Source of the DNA: Lysobacter_L cavernae
GTDB lineage: Bacteria; Pseudomonadota; Gammaproteobacteria; Xanthomonadales; Xanthomonadaceae
DNA length: 64,000 nucleotides
Reading direction: 5' to 3'
Assembly: GCF_042648505.1 (NCBI RefSeq)
Contig: NZ_JBHRXK010000002.1
Coordinates: 310,001-374,000, forward strand
Part shown: positions 31,859-40,633 of the stretch, piece after piece
How positions within the stretch are numbered: position 1 is the first letter of the stretch
Layout of the letters: each line of letters starts with the position of its first letter
Notes under the pieces: generated by a model
Databases searched by the model: none
The model's input: the letters and a program-made list of their open reading frames with translations, nothing else
What the model was told of the DNA's origin: nothing
Made by a program: the position numbers and the translations under genes

Positions 31859-32725
31859 TTAAGGCACCAGCTGCGCCCGCAACTGCGGCACCGCGCGCGC
31901 CAGCTCGTCGGCGACGATGACGGCGAAAAAGTCCGCGCCGGCCGGGCCCAGGTGGGTGTAGTCGAAGGCGAGCTTGGCCTGGCCCATCGGTTCGACCGCG
32001 GTGTTGCCGGCGGCGCGGGCCGTGGGCGTAGCGGTGGTCGTGCCAGTCGCCGGCATCGACGCAGCGTCGGCGGTGGTGCCGCCCTGCGCCGCAGCGACCA
32101 GTTCCGGCGACGGCGGGCGCTGTGCAAACTGCATCGCACCGACAGGGCCCAGCGCCTGCACCGCGGCCGTGCTGCGCGCATGCAGGTCGACCAGCGGCAC
32201 GCGCGCCTGCGTCGCGACCTGGCGCATCGCCTGCGCCCACGGCGTGAGGTCGTCGACCAGCGTTCCGTCGACGAACTGGCGCCGCGTCAACGGCGTCACC
32301 AGCACCGGTGTGGCACCGGCAGCGCGGATGTCGTCGATGTAGCGGCGCAGGTTGTCCGGGTATTCGCGGGCCAGATCGGTCGAACGCCCGGGCTTGCCGG
32401 GCTGGTCGTTGTGGCCGAACTGCACCAGCACGTAGACGTGGCGGTAACCGCCGCCGCGCATCTCGCGCTCGACGATCTCCCACGAGCCCTCGGCGCGGTA
32501 GTTGTAGGTGCTGCGGCCGCCGCGGGCGAGGTTGACGCAGGCCAGGAACGAGGTGACGTGGCGGTTGCAGAAGCTACCGCCCCAGCCGCTGTGCACGGAC
32601 ACCGTGGAGTCGCCGACCAGGATCAGCTTGTCGGCGCGGATCGGCGTCACCGGCGGGCGCGGTTCTGCAGCGACGGCATGCAGGCCCGCCAGCATCAGCA
32701 CCCCGAACAACGATGTTCTCGTCAT
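31859..32725 (-). CDS. Rhamnogalacturonan acetylesterase (CE12, SGNH/GDSL)
   Basis: A 288-residue exported esterase removing acetyl groups from rhamnogalacturonan I. After signal peptide TSLFGVLMLAGLHAVAA come the SGNH blocks: LILVGDSTVSV (Ser), ACVNLARGGRSTYN (Gly), VQFGHNDQPG (Asn) and the C-terminal DYTHLGPAG (Asp-His). The ATG at 32725 starts at the signal peptide; a longer frame to 32971 overlaps the next gene and is rejected. It is last of a four-gene minus-strand group of pectin-active enzymes starting with the PL1 at 36835. A low-complexity Thr/Ala/Gly stretch lies before the Asp-His block. Confidence 0.9.
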   Translation of the reverse strand: MTRTSLFGVLMLAGLHAVAAEPRPPVTPIRADKLILVGDSTVSVHSGWGGSFCNRHVTSFLACVNLARGGRSTYNYRAEGSWEIVEREMRGGGYRHVYVLVQFGHNDQPGKPGRSTDLAREYPDNLRRYIDDIRAAGATPVLVTPLTRRQFVDGTLVDDLTPWAQAMRQVATQARVPLVDLHARSTAAVQALGPVGAMQFAQRPPSPELVAAAQGGTTADAASMPATGTTTATPTARAAGNTAVEPMGQAKLAFDYTHLGPAGADFFAVIVADELARAVPQLRAQLVP

Positions 32726-32822
32726 CGCTCTTTTCCCCTTGTCGATTGATTGATTGCGTCGTCCGCCGCTGCACGGCGCGATTTGAACGCCGCCGCAATC
32801 ACGCGGATGCCGTGACGTTGGC

Positions 32823-34457
32823 TCACATCGTTCCGCGCTGTACGAACGGCACGCGCTGGTACAGCCGCCGTTCGCCGCCGCGCGGGTCGTTGGCCAGCGT
32901 CGACGTCGCATCGAACAGCATCGTCTCGCGGCGTTCCAGCGAATAGGGCGCCCACGCCGGCAGGCCGGCATGGTTCGGGTTGCCGCTGCGCGCGAAGGCG
33001 AGCAAGGCCGCGCTCATCGCCGCGGCCAGCGCCTGCGCCTCCATGCCGTCGCCGGTGCGCGAACCGGGCTGGCGCACGTTGTCGAACACCAGCGCGATGT
33101 CGAGCGTGTGGAACGCGCCGAACTTGCCGCCGTCCAGCGGCGAGCCCCAGTCGAGCTGGTAGGCCCAGGTCGGCGCGGCCGCCGGCACGGTTTGCCGCGC
33201 GCGCGCCTCGCACTCCTCGATCGCGCCGCGCCACGAGCGCCCGGCGGTGGTGGCGGCGAAGAACATCTGCGACGGCGTGTAGTGCGGGTACAGGCGGCGG
33301 TATTCGGCGACCACGTCGGCGACCGGCAGGTCGACGAACTGCTCGCGTTCGAGCTTGGCCGGCAAGTCGTCCCAGCTCAGAGCGAAGTTCTTCGGATCAT
33401 TGCCGAGGAAGGCGCGCGTCTCGTCGCGGGTGTTGCCGATCACCATCGGGATGCGCGCCGACTGTACCGGCGCGTCCGGCCAGAACGGGTGCCGCGGCAG
33501 CGTGGTGCCGTCGAGCACCGGGCCGAAGTACAGCGCGCTGCTCTCCACCCGCGACGGGTCGCGTGCCTGCGCCGCCTCCAGCAACTTTTCAGGCGGCAGC
33601 GTGAGCAGGCGGTCGAGCCGGTCGGACGGCACGCCCAGCGCGTCGAGCAAGACCTGCGCGCGTTGCGTCGCCGCGCGCGGGCCGGCGGCGGTGACCTGCT
33701 GGCCGCTCATCGTCCAGGCGCGGTGGAACAGGCCGGCCGCGGCCGGCATCGCCATCAGCGTGGCGATCTTGGCGCCGCCGCCGGACTGGCCGAACACGGT
33801 GACGTTGCCGGCGTCGCCGCCGAACGCATGCGCGTGCTGTTTGACCCACTGCAGCGCCTGGATCAGGTCGAGTTGGCCGACGTTGCCGGAGCCGGCGTAC
33901 TGCGCGGCATCGAACCCGCCCAGGTGCAGGTAGCCGAACGCGTTGAGGCGGTGATTGACGGTGACGACGACGACGTCGCCGCGTCGGCACAGGTTGCCAC
34001 CGTCGTAGAGCGGGTCGCTGCCGGAACCGTTGTTGTAGCCGCCGCCGTGGATGTAGACCAGGATCGGGCGCTTGCCGCCGTCGCCCAGGCCCGGCGTCCA
34101 CACGTTGAGGAACAGGCAGTCCTCGCTGATCGCCTCTTTGCCTTTCGACTGCGGCGCGGCTGCGCCGAACGCGATGGCGTCGCGGACACCGCGCCAGGGC
34201 GCTTCCGGCACGGCCGGCCGGAACCGGCGCGCGGCGGTGTCGGCGCCGTAAGCAAGGCCCTTGAATACGTGCACGCCGCGATCAAGGGTGCCGCGCACGC
34301 GGCCGCTGCGGGTGCGGACGATCACGCTGTCGGCGCCGCTGGCGGCGGGCGCCCAGACCGGCCACGCCAGCGCCGCGGCGAGGCTGGCGCCCGCGCGCAG
34401 GAAGTCGCGGCGCGTCGTAGCCGGCACACCCTCGGGGAAGGAACTCGGTGCACTCAT
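32823..34457 (-). CDS. Type-B carboxylesterase, Tat-exported
   Basis: A 544-residue alpha/beta-hydrolase of the carboxylesterase/cholinesterase family. A twin-arginine signal TTRRDFLRAGASLAAALAW points to folded export. Oxyanion-hole GGGYNNGSGS, nucleophile elbow VFGQSGGGAK (Ser), Glu in NTRDETRAFLG and His in GAFHTLDIALVFDN. The start at 34457 has GGAGAA upstream and overlaps the preceding gene by 4 bp (ATGA). In this locus it may deacylate or deferuloylate pectin or xylan side chains; the substrate is inferred only from neighbours. Confidence 0.87.
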   Translation of the reverse strand: MSAPSSFPEGVPATTRRDFLRAGASLAAALAWPVWAPAASGADSVIVRTRSGRVRGTLDRGVHVFKGLAYGADTAARRFRPAVPEAPWRGVRDAIAFGAAAPQSKGKEAISEDCLFLNVWTPGLGDGGKRPILVYIHGGGYNNGSGSDPLYDGGNLCRRGDVVVVTVNHRLNAFGYLHLGGFDAAQYAGSGNVGQLDLIQALQWVKQHAHAFGGDAGNVTVFGQSGGGAKIATLMAMPAAAGLFHRAWTMSGQQVTAAGPRAATQRAQVLLDALGVPSDRLDRLLTLPPEKLLEAAQARDPSRVESSALYFGPVLDGTTLPRHPFWPDAPVQSARIPMVIGNTRDETRAFLGNDPKNFALSWDDLPAKLEREQFVDLPVADVVAEYRRLYPHYTPSQMFFAATTAGRSWRGAIEECEARARQTVPAAAPTWAYQLDWGSPLDGGKFGAFHTLDIALVFDNVRQPGSRTGDGMEAQALAAAMSAALLAFARSGNPNHAGLPAWAPYSLERRETMLFDATSTLANDPRGGERRLYQRVPFVQRGTM

Positions 34458-35422
34458 GGTGTCTTCTCCGTCACCGAACGGATCCAGGCATCGGCCATCT
34501 GTGGCCACAGCGCCAGCGGCGAGCCGGCGATATCGCGCACGCCGAAGCCGTGGCCGCCGTGCGGGTACAGATGCAGCTGCGCCGGCACGTGGGCACGGCG
34601 CAAGGCGTCGTAGAACAGCAGGCTGTTGTCGACCGCCACCGACGTGTCGTCACTGGCGTGCAGCAGGAAGGTCGGCGGCGTGGTGGCACCGACCCGGTTC
34701 TGCAGCGAGTACGCGGCGATCTGTGCCGGCGTCGGCGCGGCGCCGAGCAGGCGTTCGTGCGAGATCGCGTGCGCGTGCACGCCCATGTCGATCACCGGAT
34801 ACATCAGCAACACAAAGTCCGGGCGCGCGCTGATGCCGTCGCGCGCATCGACCGGCGCGCGCAGGCGCTCGTCGAAACGCGTGCCGAGGCTGGCGGCGAC
34901 GTGGCCGCCGGCCGAGAAACCGATCGCGCCGATGCGCTGCGGGTCGAGCCGCCACTCGTGCGCGCGCGCACGGATCAGCCGCAGCGCGCGCTGCGCGTCG
35001 GCGAGCGGGGCATCCCGCGCATCGTCGTGGCCTTCGCCGGGTAGGCGGTAACGCAGTACGAACAGCGTGTAGCCGAGCTGGTCGGCAAACACCGGTGCCA
35101 GCGCCGAGCCTTCCTTGTCGAGCACGATGCGGCGATAGCCGCCACCGGGGATCACCAGCAGCGCCGCGCCGTTCGGCTTCGCCGGCCGGTACACGACCAG
35201 GTGCGGGCGGGTGACGCCGGTGACGATGCGGTCGGGCAGCGCCGGGTTGTGGCTGCGCTCGACGATCTGCTGCGCGAGCGCGACGCGTTGCGAGCCCGGC
35301 GCGATTTCGTCGGGCCACAGGTACAGGCGCGAGGCCGCTTCCGCCGCGGTGTCGGCCGACGGCGTGTCCGCGCCGGCGGCGCCGGCGAACAGCAGCAGGA
35401 CAACCAGCGCGAGCTTGTGCAT
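34454..35422 (-). CDS. Alpha/beta-hydrolase, acetyl-xylan-esterase-like (BD-FAE type)
   Basis: A 322-residue exported hydrolase: signal peptide LALVVLLLFAGAAGA, then LLVIPGGGYRRIV (oxyanion hole), IGAIGFSAGGHVAA (nucleophile Ser), LLHASDDTSV (Asp) and YPHGGHGFG (His). This layout matches the esterase/lipase-like enzymes often found in xylan and pectin loci. It is translationally coupled to the carboxylesterase by a 4-bp overlap and follows the PL1 gene by 9 bp, so all four genes are likely one transcript. It probably removes acetyl groups from pectin. Confidence 0.85.
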   Translation of the reverse strand: MHKLALVVLLLFAGAAGADTPSADTAAEAASRLYLWPDEIAPGSQRVALAQQIVERSHNPALPDRIVTGVTRPHLVVYRPAKPNGAALLVIPGGGYRRIVLDKEGSALAPVFADQLGYTLFVLRYRLPGEGHDDARDAPLADAQRALRLIRARAHEWRLDPQRIGAIGFSAGGHVAASLGTRFDERLRAPVDARDGISARPDFVLLMYPVIDMGVHAHAISHERLLGAAPTPAQIAAYSLQNRVGATTPPTFLLHASDDTSVAVDNSLLFYDALRRAHVPAQLHLYPHGGHGFGVRDIAGSPLALWPQMADAWIRSVTEKTP

Positions 35423-35431
35423 CGCGATGCC

Positions 35432-36835
35432 TTACCTCAACGGCTCGCCGCGCGGATACGACGTGCGTGGCTCCATCGTGTCGAGGTGCCACTCCGCCTC
35501 GACAAAGGCCTTGCGGGTCAGCGCGTACTGCGGATAGCCGCCGACCTCGTCCTGGCTGTCGATGATGACGCCGCGGCCTTCGACCACGTCGGCGACGATG
35601 CGGCGGTCGATCGGGTCGCGGTTCCACGGCGTCGCGCCGACGTCGGCGATCACCGCGTCCTGCACCTTGGCCGATGGCAGCAGCGTCACGCCGAACGGCA
35701 GTGCCGGCGCGCGCTTGATCGCATCGATCGAGATCGGCGCCGTGGTGTAACGGCCCTGCTGCGGCAGCGGCTGGCCGATGCGGTCGACGGCGAGGTTGTC
35801 ATCGAAGTACACGTCGATGTCGCCGGAGCCGCCGGCCATGAACAACGCCAGCGGCTCGGTCGAGATGCCGGCGCGCAGCACGTTGCCGCGCGCGACCATC
35901 TGCCCGCGCGAGTACGCATGGCCCTGCCATTCCTCGGCGATCAGGTTGTAATGCATCGCGCGCTGGCCCGGGTTGTAGATCAGGTTGTTGAGCACCTGCC
36001 CGCGCGCGCCGCCCTTGAACAGCGGGTTGCGCTCGTAGTTGTGCGCGTACAGGTTGCCGACGATCAGCACGTCGTTGACGTGGTCGTGGATCAGCGAGCC
36101 CTTGCTGTGCTCGCCCTTGGCGTGGGTGGCATTGGCCAGACCCTCGGCGATGATGTTGTGGCTGTAGGTGATGCGGCGCGAGGCCGCCTCCATCCACCCC
36201 TTCTCGCCTTCGCCGAGGAAGCGCGTGCTCGACGCCGACAGGTTCTCGTCGGTGGCCCAGCTCAGCGAGCAGTGGTCGACGATCACGTCGCGCGCGCCGC
36301 GCACGGCGGTGATCGCGTCGATGTCACCGGAGCGTTTCGGCCGGTGGCCGTCGCCGGGACGCACGCGCAGGTGGCGCACGATCACATCGTGGGCCGCGAT
36401 CGTCAGCCCGCCCTTGATGATCGTGATGCCGGGCGCCGGCGCGGTCTGGCCGGCGATGGTCAGGAACGGCTCGTTGATGCGCAGCTCCTTCATGCCCAGG
36501 TCGATCACGCCGCCGACCTCGAACACGACGGTGCGCGGGCCCTTGGCGTTGACCGCCTCGGCGAACGAGCCCGGCCCTTCGGCCGCCAGCGAGGTGACGC
36601 GGATGATGCGGCCGCCGCGGCCGCCCGGCGTGCGCGCGGCCCAGCCCTGCGCGCCCGGGAAGGCCAGCGGGGCATCCGTCGCGGCGGCGGCCGTGACGGC
36701 GCCTGTCCCCGCGGACATGGCAATGGCACCGGGGGCCAATCCGGCGGCAATCGTGGCCGCGATCAGCACCGGCAGTGCCCGGCCAAGACCCCGTCGATTG
36801 CCGATAAAACCCTGTATTTGCTTGAGTTCTTCCAT
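35432..36835 (-). CDS. Pectate lyase-like protein, PL1 family, exported
   Basis: A 467-residue beta-helix lyase. A long N-terminal region (MEELKQIQGFIGNRRGLGRA) precedes the hydrophobic signal LPVLIAATIAAGLAPGAIA; a shorter start is possible. Family features: LAFPGAQGWAARTPGGRGG at the mature start, GPGSFAEAVNAKGPRTVVFE, DVIVRHLRVRPGDGHRPK, VIVDHCSLSWATDENLS (Ca2+-site strand) and a later NYERNPLFKGG. It heads the minus-strand esterase group and is divergent from the FAH/TRAP operon; the shared LacI-type operator lies 47 bp upstream of its start. Distinct in sequence from the PL1 at 29115, so not a recent duplicate. Confidence 0.88.
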   Translation of the reverse strand: MEELKQIQGFIGNRRGLGRALPVLIAATIAAGLAPGAIAMSAGTGAVTAAAATDAPLAFPGAQGWAARTPGGRGGRIIRVTSLAAEGPGSFAEAVNAKGPRTVVFEVGGVIDLGMKELRINEPFLTIAGQTAPAPGITIIKGGLTIAAHDVIVRHLRVRPGDGHRPKRSGDIDAITAVRGARDVIVDHCSLSWATDENLSASSTRFLGEGEKGWMEAASRRITYSHNIIAEGLANATHAKGEHSKGSLIHDHVNDVLIVGNLYAHNYERNPLFKGGARGQVLNNLIYNPGQRAMHYNLIAEEWQGHAYSRGQMVARGNVLRAGISTEPLALFMAGGSGDIDVYFDDNLAVDRIGQPLPQQGRYTTAPISIDAIKRAPALPFGVTLLPSAKVQDAVIADVGATPWNRDPIDRRIVADVVEGRGVIIDSQDEVGGYPQYALTRKAFVEAEWHLDTMEPRTSYPRGEPLR

Positions 36836-36881
36836 CCAACATCTCCCCTGAGCCGGTTCGGACCGTGGACCCGATTGTCAA

Positions 36882-36897
36882 TGACACCGGTTTCCTA
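36882..36897 (+). promoter_or_regulatory. LacI-family operator, TGACACCGGTTTCCTA
   Basis: 15 of 16 positions identical to the site before kduI (44658-44673). It lies in the 117-bp divergent region between PL1 and the FAH/TRAP operon. A minus-strand promoter fits around it: TTGTAT, 17-bp spacer, GACAAT, with the operator in the spacer. A rightward TTGTCA (36875) and TATACA (36896) flank it as well. Steric repression in both directions is the simple reading. Confidence 0.65.
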
Positions 36898-36952
36898 TAC
36901 AACTCCCCTTACGGGCCATCTTCTCAGCCACGCTCCGGGGAAACGAACAGGC

Positions 36953-37786
36953 ATGGACACACACCCGTCGAACGACGGCTTCGACAGCGCCGCGACCGCC
37001 CAGCGGCTGGTGCAGGCACGTCGCGCCGCGCAGGCCCTGCCGGACTACCCGGGCGCGCTGCCGGCCACGCTCGACCAGGGCTACGCCTGCCAGGACCGTG
37101 CAATCGCGCTGTGGGGACAGCCGATCGCGGGTTGGAAGGTCGGCCGCATCCCGCCGGCCTGGGAGCCGCGCCTGGGTGAGGAGCGTCTGGTCGGGCCGAT
37201 CTTCGCCAACGCCGTGCAAATGCCGGCATCCGGTGTGGCCGGCCGGTTTGCGGTGATTCCGGGGGGATTCGCCGCCGTCGAGGCCGAGTACGTGTTCCGG
37301 CTGGGGGCCGACGCGCCGGCCGACCGCACCGACTTCAGCCACGCCGAGGCCGAGACCCTGGTCGATGCGCTGTTCGTCGGCATCGAGCTGGCCGGCAGCC
37401 CACTGCCGCTGATCAACGAACTCGGGCCGCCGGTGGTGGTGTCGGACTTCGGCAACAACGCCGGCCTGATCCTCGGCCCGCAGATCCCCGGCTGGCGCGA
37501 GATCGACGAGTCCCGCCTGCTGTGCGAGACCTTCATCGGCGGCGCCAGCGTCGGCCGCGGCGGCGCGCCCAACATCCCCGGCGGCCTGCGCGCCGCGCTC
37601 GTGTTCGCGCTCAACCGCTGCGCCCGGCGCGGCTACCCGCTGCGCGCCGGCACCCTGGTCAGCACCGGCGCCAGCACCGGCATCCACGACATCGTCGCCG
37701 GCCAACACGCCCGGGTATCGTTCGGCTCTTGGGGCGAGCTGCATTGCGACGCCGTGGCGGCCACACCGACGGGAGATCACGCATGA
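36953..37786 (+). CDS. FAH-family hydratase (2-keto-4-pentenoate hydratase-like)
   Basis: A 277-residue protein of the fumarylacetoacetate-hydrolase/MhpD fold. Motifs: GWKVGRIPPAWEPRLG, GPIFANAV, FAAVEAEYVFRLG (metal-binding acidic pair) and STGASTGIHDIVAGQHARV near the C-terminus. The ATG at 36953 starts after CCGGGGAAACG; a very long upstream frame is antisense to PL1 and rejected. It is first in the operon and overlaps the TRAP dctP gene by 4 bp. Its pathway role is not established: it may act on a keto-acid from uronate breakdown. It lacks a signal peptide, so it is cytosolic. Confidence 0.78.
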   Translation: MDTHPSNDGFDSAATAQRLVQARRAAQALPDYPGALPATLDQGYACQDRAIALWGQPIAGWKVGRIPPAWEPRLGEERLVGPIFANAVQMPASGVAGRFAVIPGGFAAVEAEYVFRLGADAPADRTDFSHAEAETLVDALFVGIELAGSPLPLINELGPPVVVSDFGNNAGLILGPQIPGWREIDESRLLCETFIGGASVGRGGAPNIPGGLRAALVFALNRCARRGYPLRAGTLVSTGASTGIHDIVAGQHARVSFGSWGELHCDAVAATPTGDHA

Positions 37787-38778
37787 CCTCGCGCCGCAGC
37801 TTCATTGCCGGCGTCGGCGCGGCCTGTGCCGCGGCCGCGTTGCCGTCGCTGCGCGCGGTCGCCGATGACGGTGCGCGCGTGCTCACCGCCACCGACGTGC
37901 ACGTCAAGGACTACCCGACCGTGCAGGCGGTGCAGTGGATCGGCGAGCAGCTCGAGCGCGAGACCGGCGGCCGCCTGCGCCTGCGCCAGTACCACTCCGG
38001 CCAGCTCGGCCGCGAGGCCGAGTCCATCGACATGGCCCGCTTCGGCGCGATCGATATCACCCGCGTCTACTCCGGCGCGCTCAACAACGCCTTCCCGCTG
38101 ACCCAGGCGCTGTGCCTGCCGTACGTGTTCGAGTCGGTGGCGCACTGCCGCCGCGCGCTCGACGGCGACGTCGGCACCGAAGTGTTGCGCAGCTTCCAGT
38201 CGCGCGGCCTGGTCGGCCTGGCGATCTACGACTCTGGCGCGCGTTGCTTCTACAACTCCAAGCACCCGATCGTGCAGCCAGGCGACCTGCACGGACTGAA
38301 GATCCGCGTGGCCTCCTCCGACATCTTCATCAAGCTGATCCGCCTGCTGGGCGCCAACCCGACGCCGATGTCGCTGGGCGAGACCTTCTCGGGCATGGAG
38401 ACGCACATGATCGACGGCGCCGAGAACAACATGCGCAGCTTCCAGTCCAGCCGCCATTTCGAGGCCGCGCGCTACTGGTCGCAGAGCCAGCACTCCTATG
38501 CACCCGACGTGCTGGTGATGTCGCGCGCCACCATCGAAGCGCTGTCCCCGGCCGACCGCGAACTCGTCCTGCACACCGCGCGGGCCTCCGTGCCGGTGAT
38601 GCGCGAGTTGTGGGACGAGTCGGAAGCCACCGCACGCAAGACGGTGCTCGACCACGGCATCCAGGCCAACGACGTCGACATGCCGGCCTTCCGCAAGGCC
38701 GCCCAGCCGCTGCTGGACGAGTACCACCGCCGGCCGGAGATCGAAGCCCTGTACCGCCGCATCCGCGACCTGGCCTGA
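37783..38778 (+). CDS. TRAP transporter substrate-binding subunit, DctP family
   Basis: A 331-residue periplasmic binding protein with a Tat-like signal (SRRSFIAGVGAACAAAALPS). TRAP family features: TATDVHVKDYPTVQAVQWIG, QYHSGQLGREAESIDMARFG, the conserved LKIRVASSDIFIKLIRLLGA containing the Arg that grips the carboxylate, and NPTPMSLGETFSGMETHMIDGAENN. It binds an organic acid, here probably galacturonate or an unsaturated uronate. Coupled by ATGA to the FAH gene and followed by the two membrane subunits at 38789 and 39347. Confidence 0.92.
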   Translation: MTSRRSFIAGVGAACAAAALPSLRAVADDGARVLTATDVHVKDYPTVQAVQWIGEQLERETGGRLRLRQYHSGQLGREAESIDMARFGAIDITRVYSGALNNAFPLTQALCLPYVFESVAHCRRALDGDVGTEVLRSFQSRGLVGLAIYDSGARCFYNSKHPIVQPGDLHGLKIRVASSDIFIKLIRLLGANPTPMSLGETFSGMETHMIDGAENNMRSFQSSRHFEAARYWSQSQHSYAPDVLVMSRATIEALSPADRELVLHTARASVPVMRELWDESEATARKTVLDHGIQANDVDMPAFRKAAQPLLDEYHRRPEIEALYRRIRDLA

Positions 38779-38788
38779 GGCGAACCCC

Positions 38789-39343
38789 ATGAATGAGATC
38801 GCAACCGAAGCCGAGGCCGCCCACATGCCCGAGGCCGCCATCGAAGCGCCGGCCGGCGCCGTACAGCGCGTGTTCGACCGCATCGCCGCGCTCGCCATCG
38901 CCACCTCCGCCGCCGCCCTGCTCGGCCTGGTGGTGGTGCAGGGTTGGCAGGTGTTCACCCGCTACGTGCTCAACGACTCGCCCAGTTGGACCGAGCCGGT
39001 CACGCTGCTGTTGCTGAGCACGGCCATGAGCCTGGGCGCCGCCGCCGGCGTGCACACCAACCGCCATTTCGGCTTCTACCTGCTCGCCGACCACACCCAC
39101 GCCAGCCTGCGCCGCGCGCTCGACATCGGCCGCCCGCTGCTGATCGCGGCGGTCGGCGCGGTGGTGGCCTGGTGGGCCGGCCTGCTGCTGCTCGACGGCC
39201 TGGACATCAAGATTGCCGGCGCATCGATGCCGCAGAGCATCAATTACCTGCCGCTGTCGCTCGGCGGTGCGCTGATCACGCTGTTCGCCCTGTTCAAGGC
39301 GTGGCAGGCCGTGCGGCCGTCGCGCGCAGAAGGAGTGTCCTGA
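38789..39343 (+). CDS. TRAP transporter small membrane subunit, DctQ family
   Basis: A 184-residue inner-membrane protein with four hydrophobic segments (about 37-58, 70-90, 113-137 and 152-172) and the family pattern TRYVLNDSPSWTEPVTLLLL. The N-terminal 30 residues are acidic and Ala-rich. It lies 10 bp after dctP and 3 bp before dctM, a standard TRAP arrangement. Confidence 0.9.
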   Translation: MNEIATEAEAAHMPEAAIEAPAGAVQRVFDRIAALAIATSAAALLGLVVVQGWQVFTRYVLNDSPSWTEPVTLLLLSTAMSLGAAAGVHTNRHFGFYLLADHTHASLRRALDIGRPLLIAAVGAVVAWWAGLLLLDGLDIKIAGASMPQSINYLPLSLGGALITLFALFKAWQAVRPSRAEGVS

Positions 39344-39346
39344 GCC

Positions 39347-40630
39347 ATGGCCATCGCCATCCTGCTGGGCCTGTTCGTGCTGTTGCTGCTCGCCGGCGTT
39401 CCCGTCGCCTTCTCGCTGGCCGTCGCCGCGCTGGCCACCCTGCTGTACCTGGACCTGCCGTCCATGGTGCTGATGCAGCAGATCTCCGCCGGCGCCGGCT
39501 CGGCGTCGCTGATCGCGATCCCGTTGTTCATCTTCGCCGGTGAACTGATGCTGCGCGGCGGCATCTCCGACCGCCTCATCGCGCTGGCGGCCTCGCTGGT
39601 CGGGCGCATGCGCGGCGGCCTGGGCCAGGTCAGCGTGCTGTCGTCGCTGTTCTTCGGCGGCGTGTCCGGATCGGCCATCGCCGACGTCTCGGCGGTCGGC
39701 GGCACCATGATCCCGCAGATGATCAACCGCGGTTACGACCGCGACTACGCCGTCAACGTCAGCATGACCGCGGCACTGGTCGCACTGCTGGTGCCGCCGT
39801 CGCACAACCTGATCCTGTTCTCGGCCGCGGCCGGCGGCGGGCTGTCGATCGCCGACCTGTTCGCGGCGGGCATCGTGCCGGCGCTGCTGATGACCGCGGC
39901 GATGATGGTCACCGGCTACGCCGTGGCCCGCCACCGCGGCTACGGCACCGAGCCGTTCCCGGGTTGGCGCGCGGTGCTGCTGCGCCTGATCGGCGCGCTG
40001 CCGGGGCTGGGCCTGGTCGCGCTGATCTTCGTCGGCATCCGCGCCGGCATCTTCACCGCGGTGGAGAGCGCGGCGATCGCAGTGGTGTACGCGCTGCTGG
40101 TCACCGCGGTTCTGTATCGCCAGCTGGGCTGGGGCGAGTTCTTCGCCTCGGTCACGCATGCCGCGCGCACCACCGGCGTGATCTTGTTCGTGATCGCCAC
40201 CGCGGCGGTGTTCGGCTGGCTGCTGGCGTACCTGGAAGTGCCGGCCGCGGCCGTGACCTTCCTGCAGTCGATCGCCGACAGCCAGACCACGGTGCTGCTG
40301 ATGATCGTGGTCATCCTGCTGCTGCTGGGCATGTTCATGGACCTGGCGCCGAAGATCCTGATCTGCACGCCGATCTTCCTGCCGGTGGTCAAGGCCTACG
40401 GGATCGACCCGATCCACTTTGGCCTGGTCATGGTGCTGGCCGGCGGCATGGGCCTGGTCACCCCGCCGATCGGCTCGGTGCTGTTCATCGGTACTTCGAT
40501 TGGCAAGATCACTGTCGGCGAGAGCATGCGCACGATCTGGCCATTCTGGCTGGCCGGCCTGCTGGTGCTGCTGGTGGTGGCGTTCTTCCCGCAGCTGTCG
40601 CTGTGGCTGCCGGCGCTGCTGAGGGCCTGA
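39347..40630 (+). CDS. TRAP transporter large membrane subunit, DctM family
   Basis: A 427-residue inner-membrane protein with about 12 hydrophobic segments. Family stretches: IPLFIFAGELMLRGGIS, SSLFFGGVSGSAIADVSAVG, TAALVALLVPPSHNLILFSA and GMGLVTPPIGSVLFIGTSIG. It forms the ion-coupled translocation channel with DctQ and uses the DctP protein at 37783 for substrate delivery. The operon continues 3 bp later with the PL10 lyase. Confidence 0.93.
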   Translation: MAIAILLGLFVLLLLAGVPVAFSLAVAALATLLYLDLPSMVLMQQISAGAGSASLIAIPLFIFAGELMLRGGISDRLIALAASLVGRMRGGLGQVSVLSSLFFGGVSGSAIADVSAVGGTMIPQMINRGYDRDYAVNVSMTAALVALLVPPSHNLILFSAAAGGGLSIADLFAAGIVPALLMTAAMMVTGYAVARHRGYGTEPFPGWRAVLLRLIGALPGLGLVALIFVGIRAGIFTAVESAAIAVVYALLVTAVLYRQLGWGEFFASVTHAARTTGVILFVIATAAVFGWLLAYLEVPAAAVTFLQSIADSQTTVLLMIVVILLLLGMFMDLAPKILICTPIFLPVVKAYGIDPIHFGLVMVLAGGMGLVTPPIGSVLFIGTSIGKITVGESMRTIWPFWLAGLLVLLVVAFFPQLSLWLPALLRA

Positions 40631-40633
40631 GCG

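Noticed and set aside
35201..37786. Long plus-strand frame giving an 861-residue FAH fusion
   Set aside because: The first 580 codons are antisense to PL1 and the esterase; only the part from 36953 has family motifs and a ribosome-binding site.
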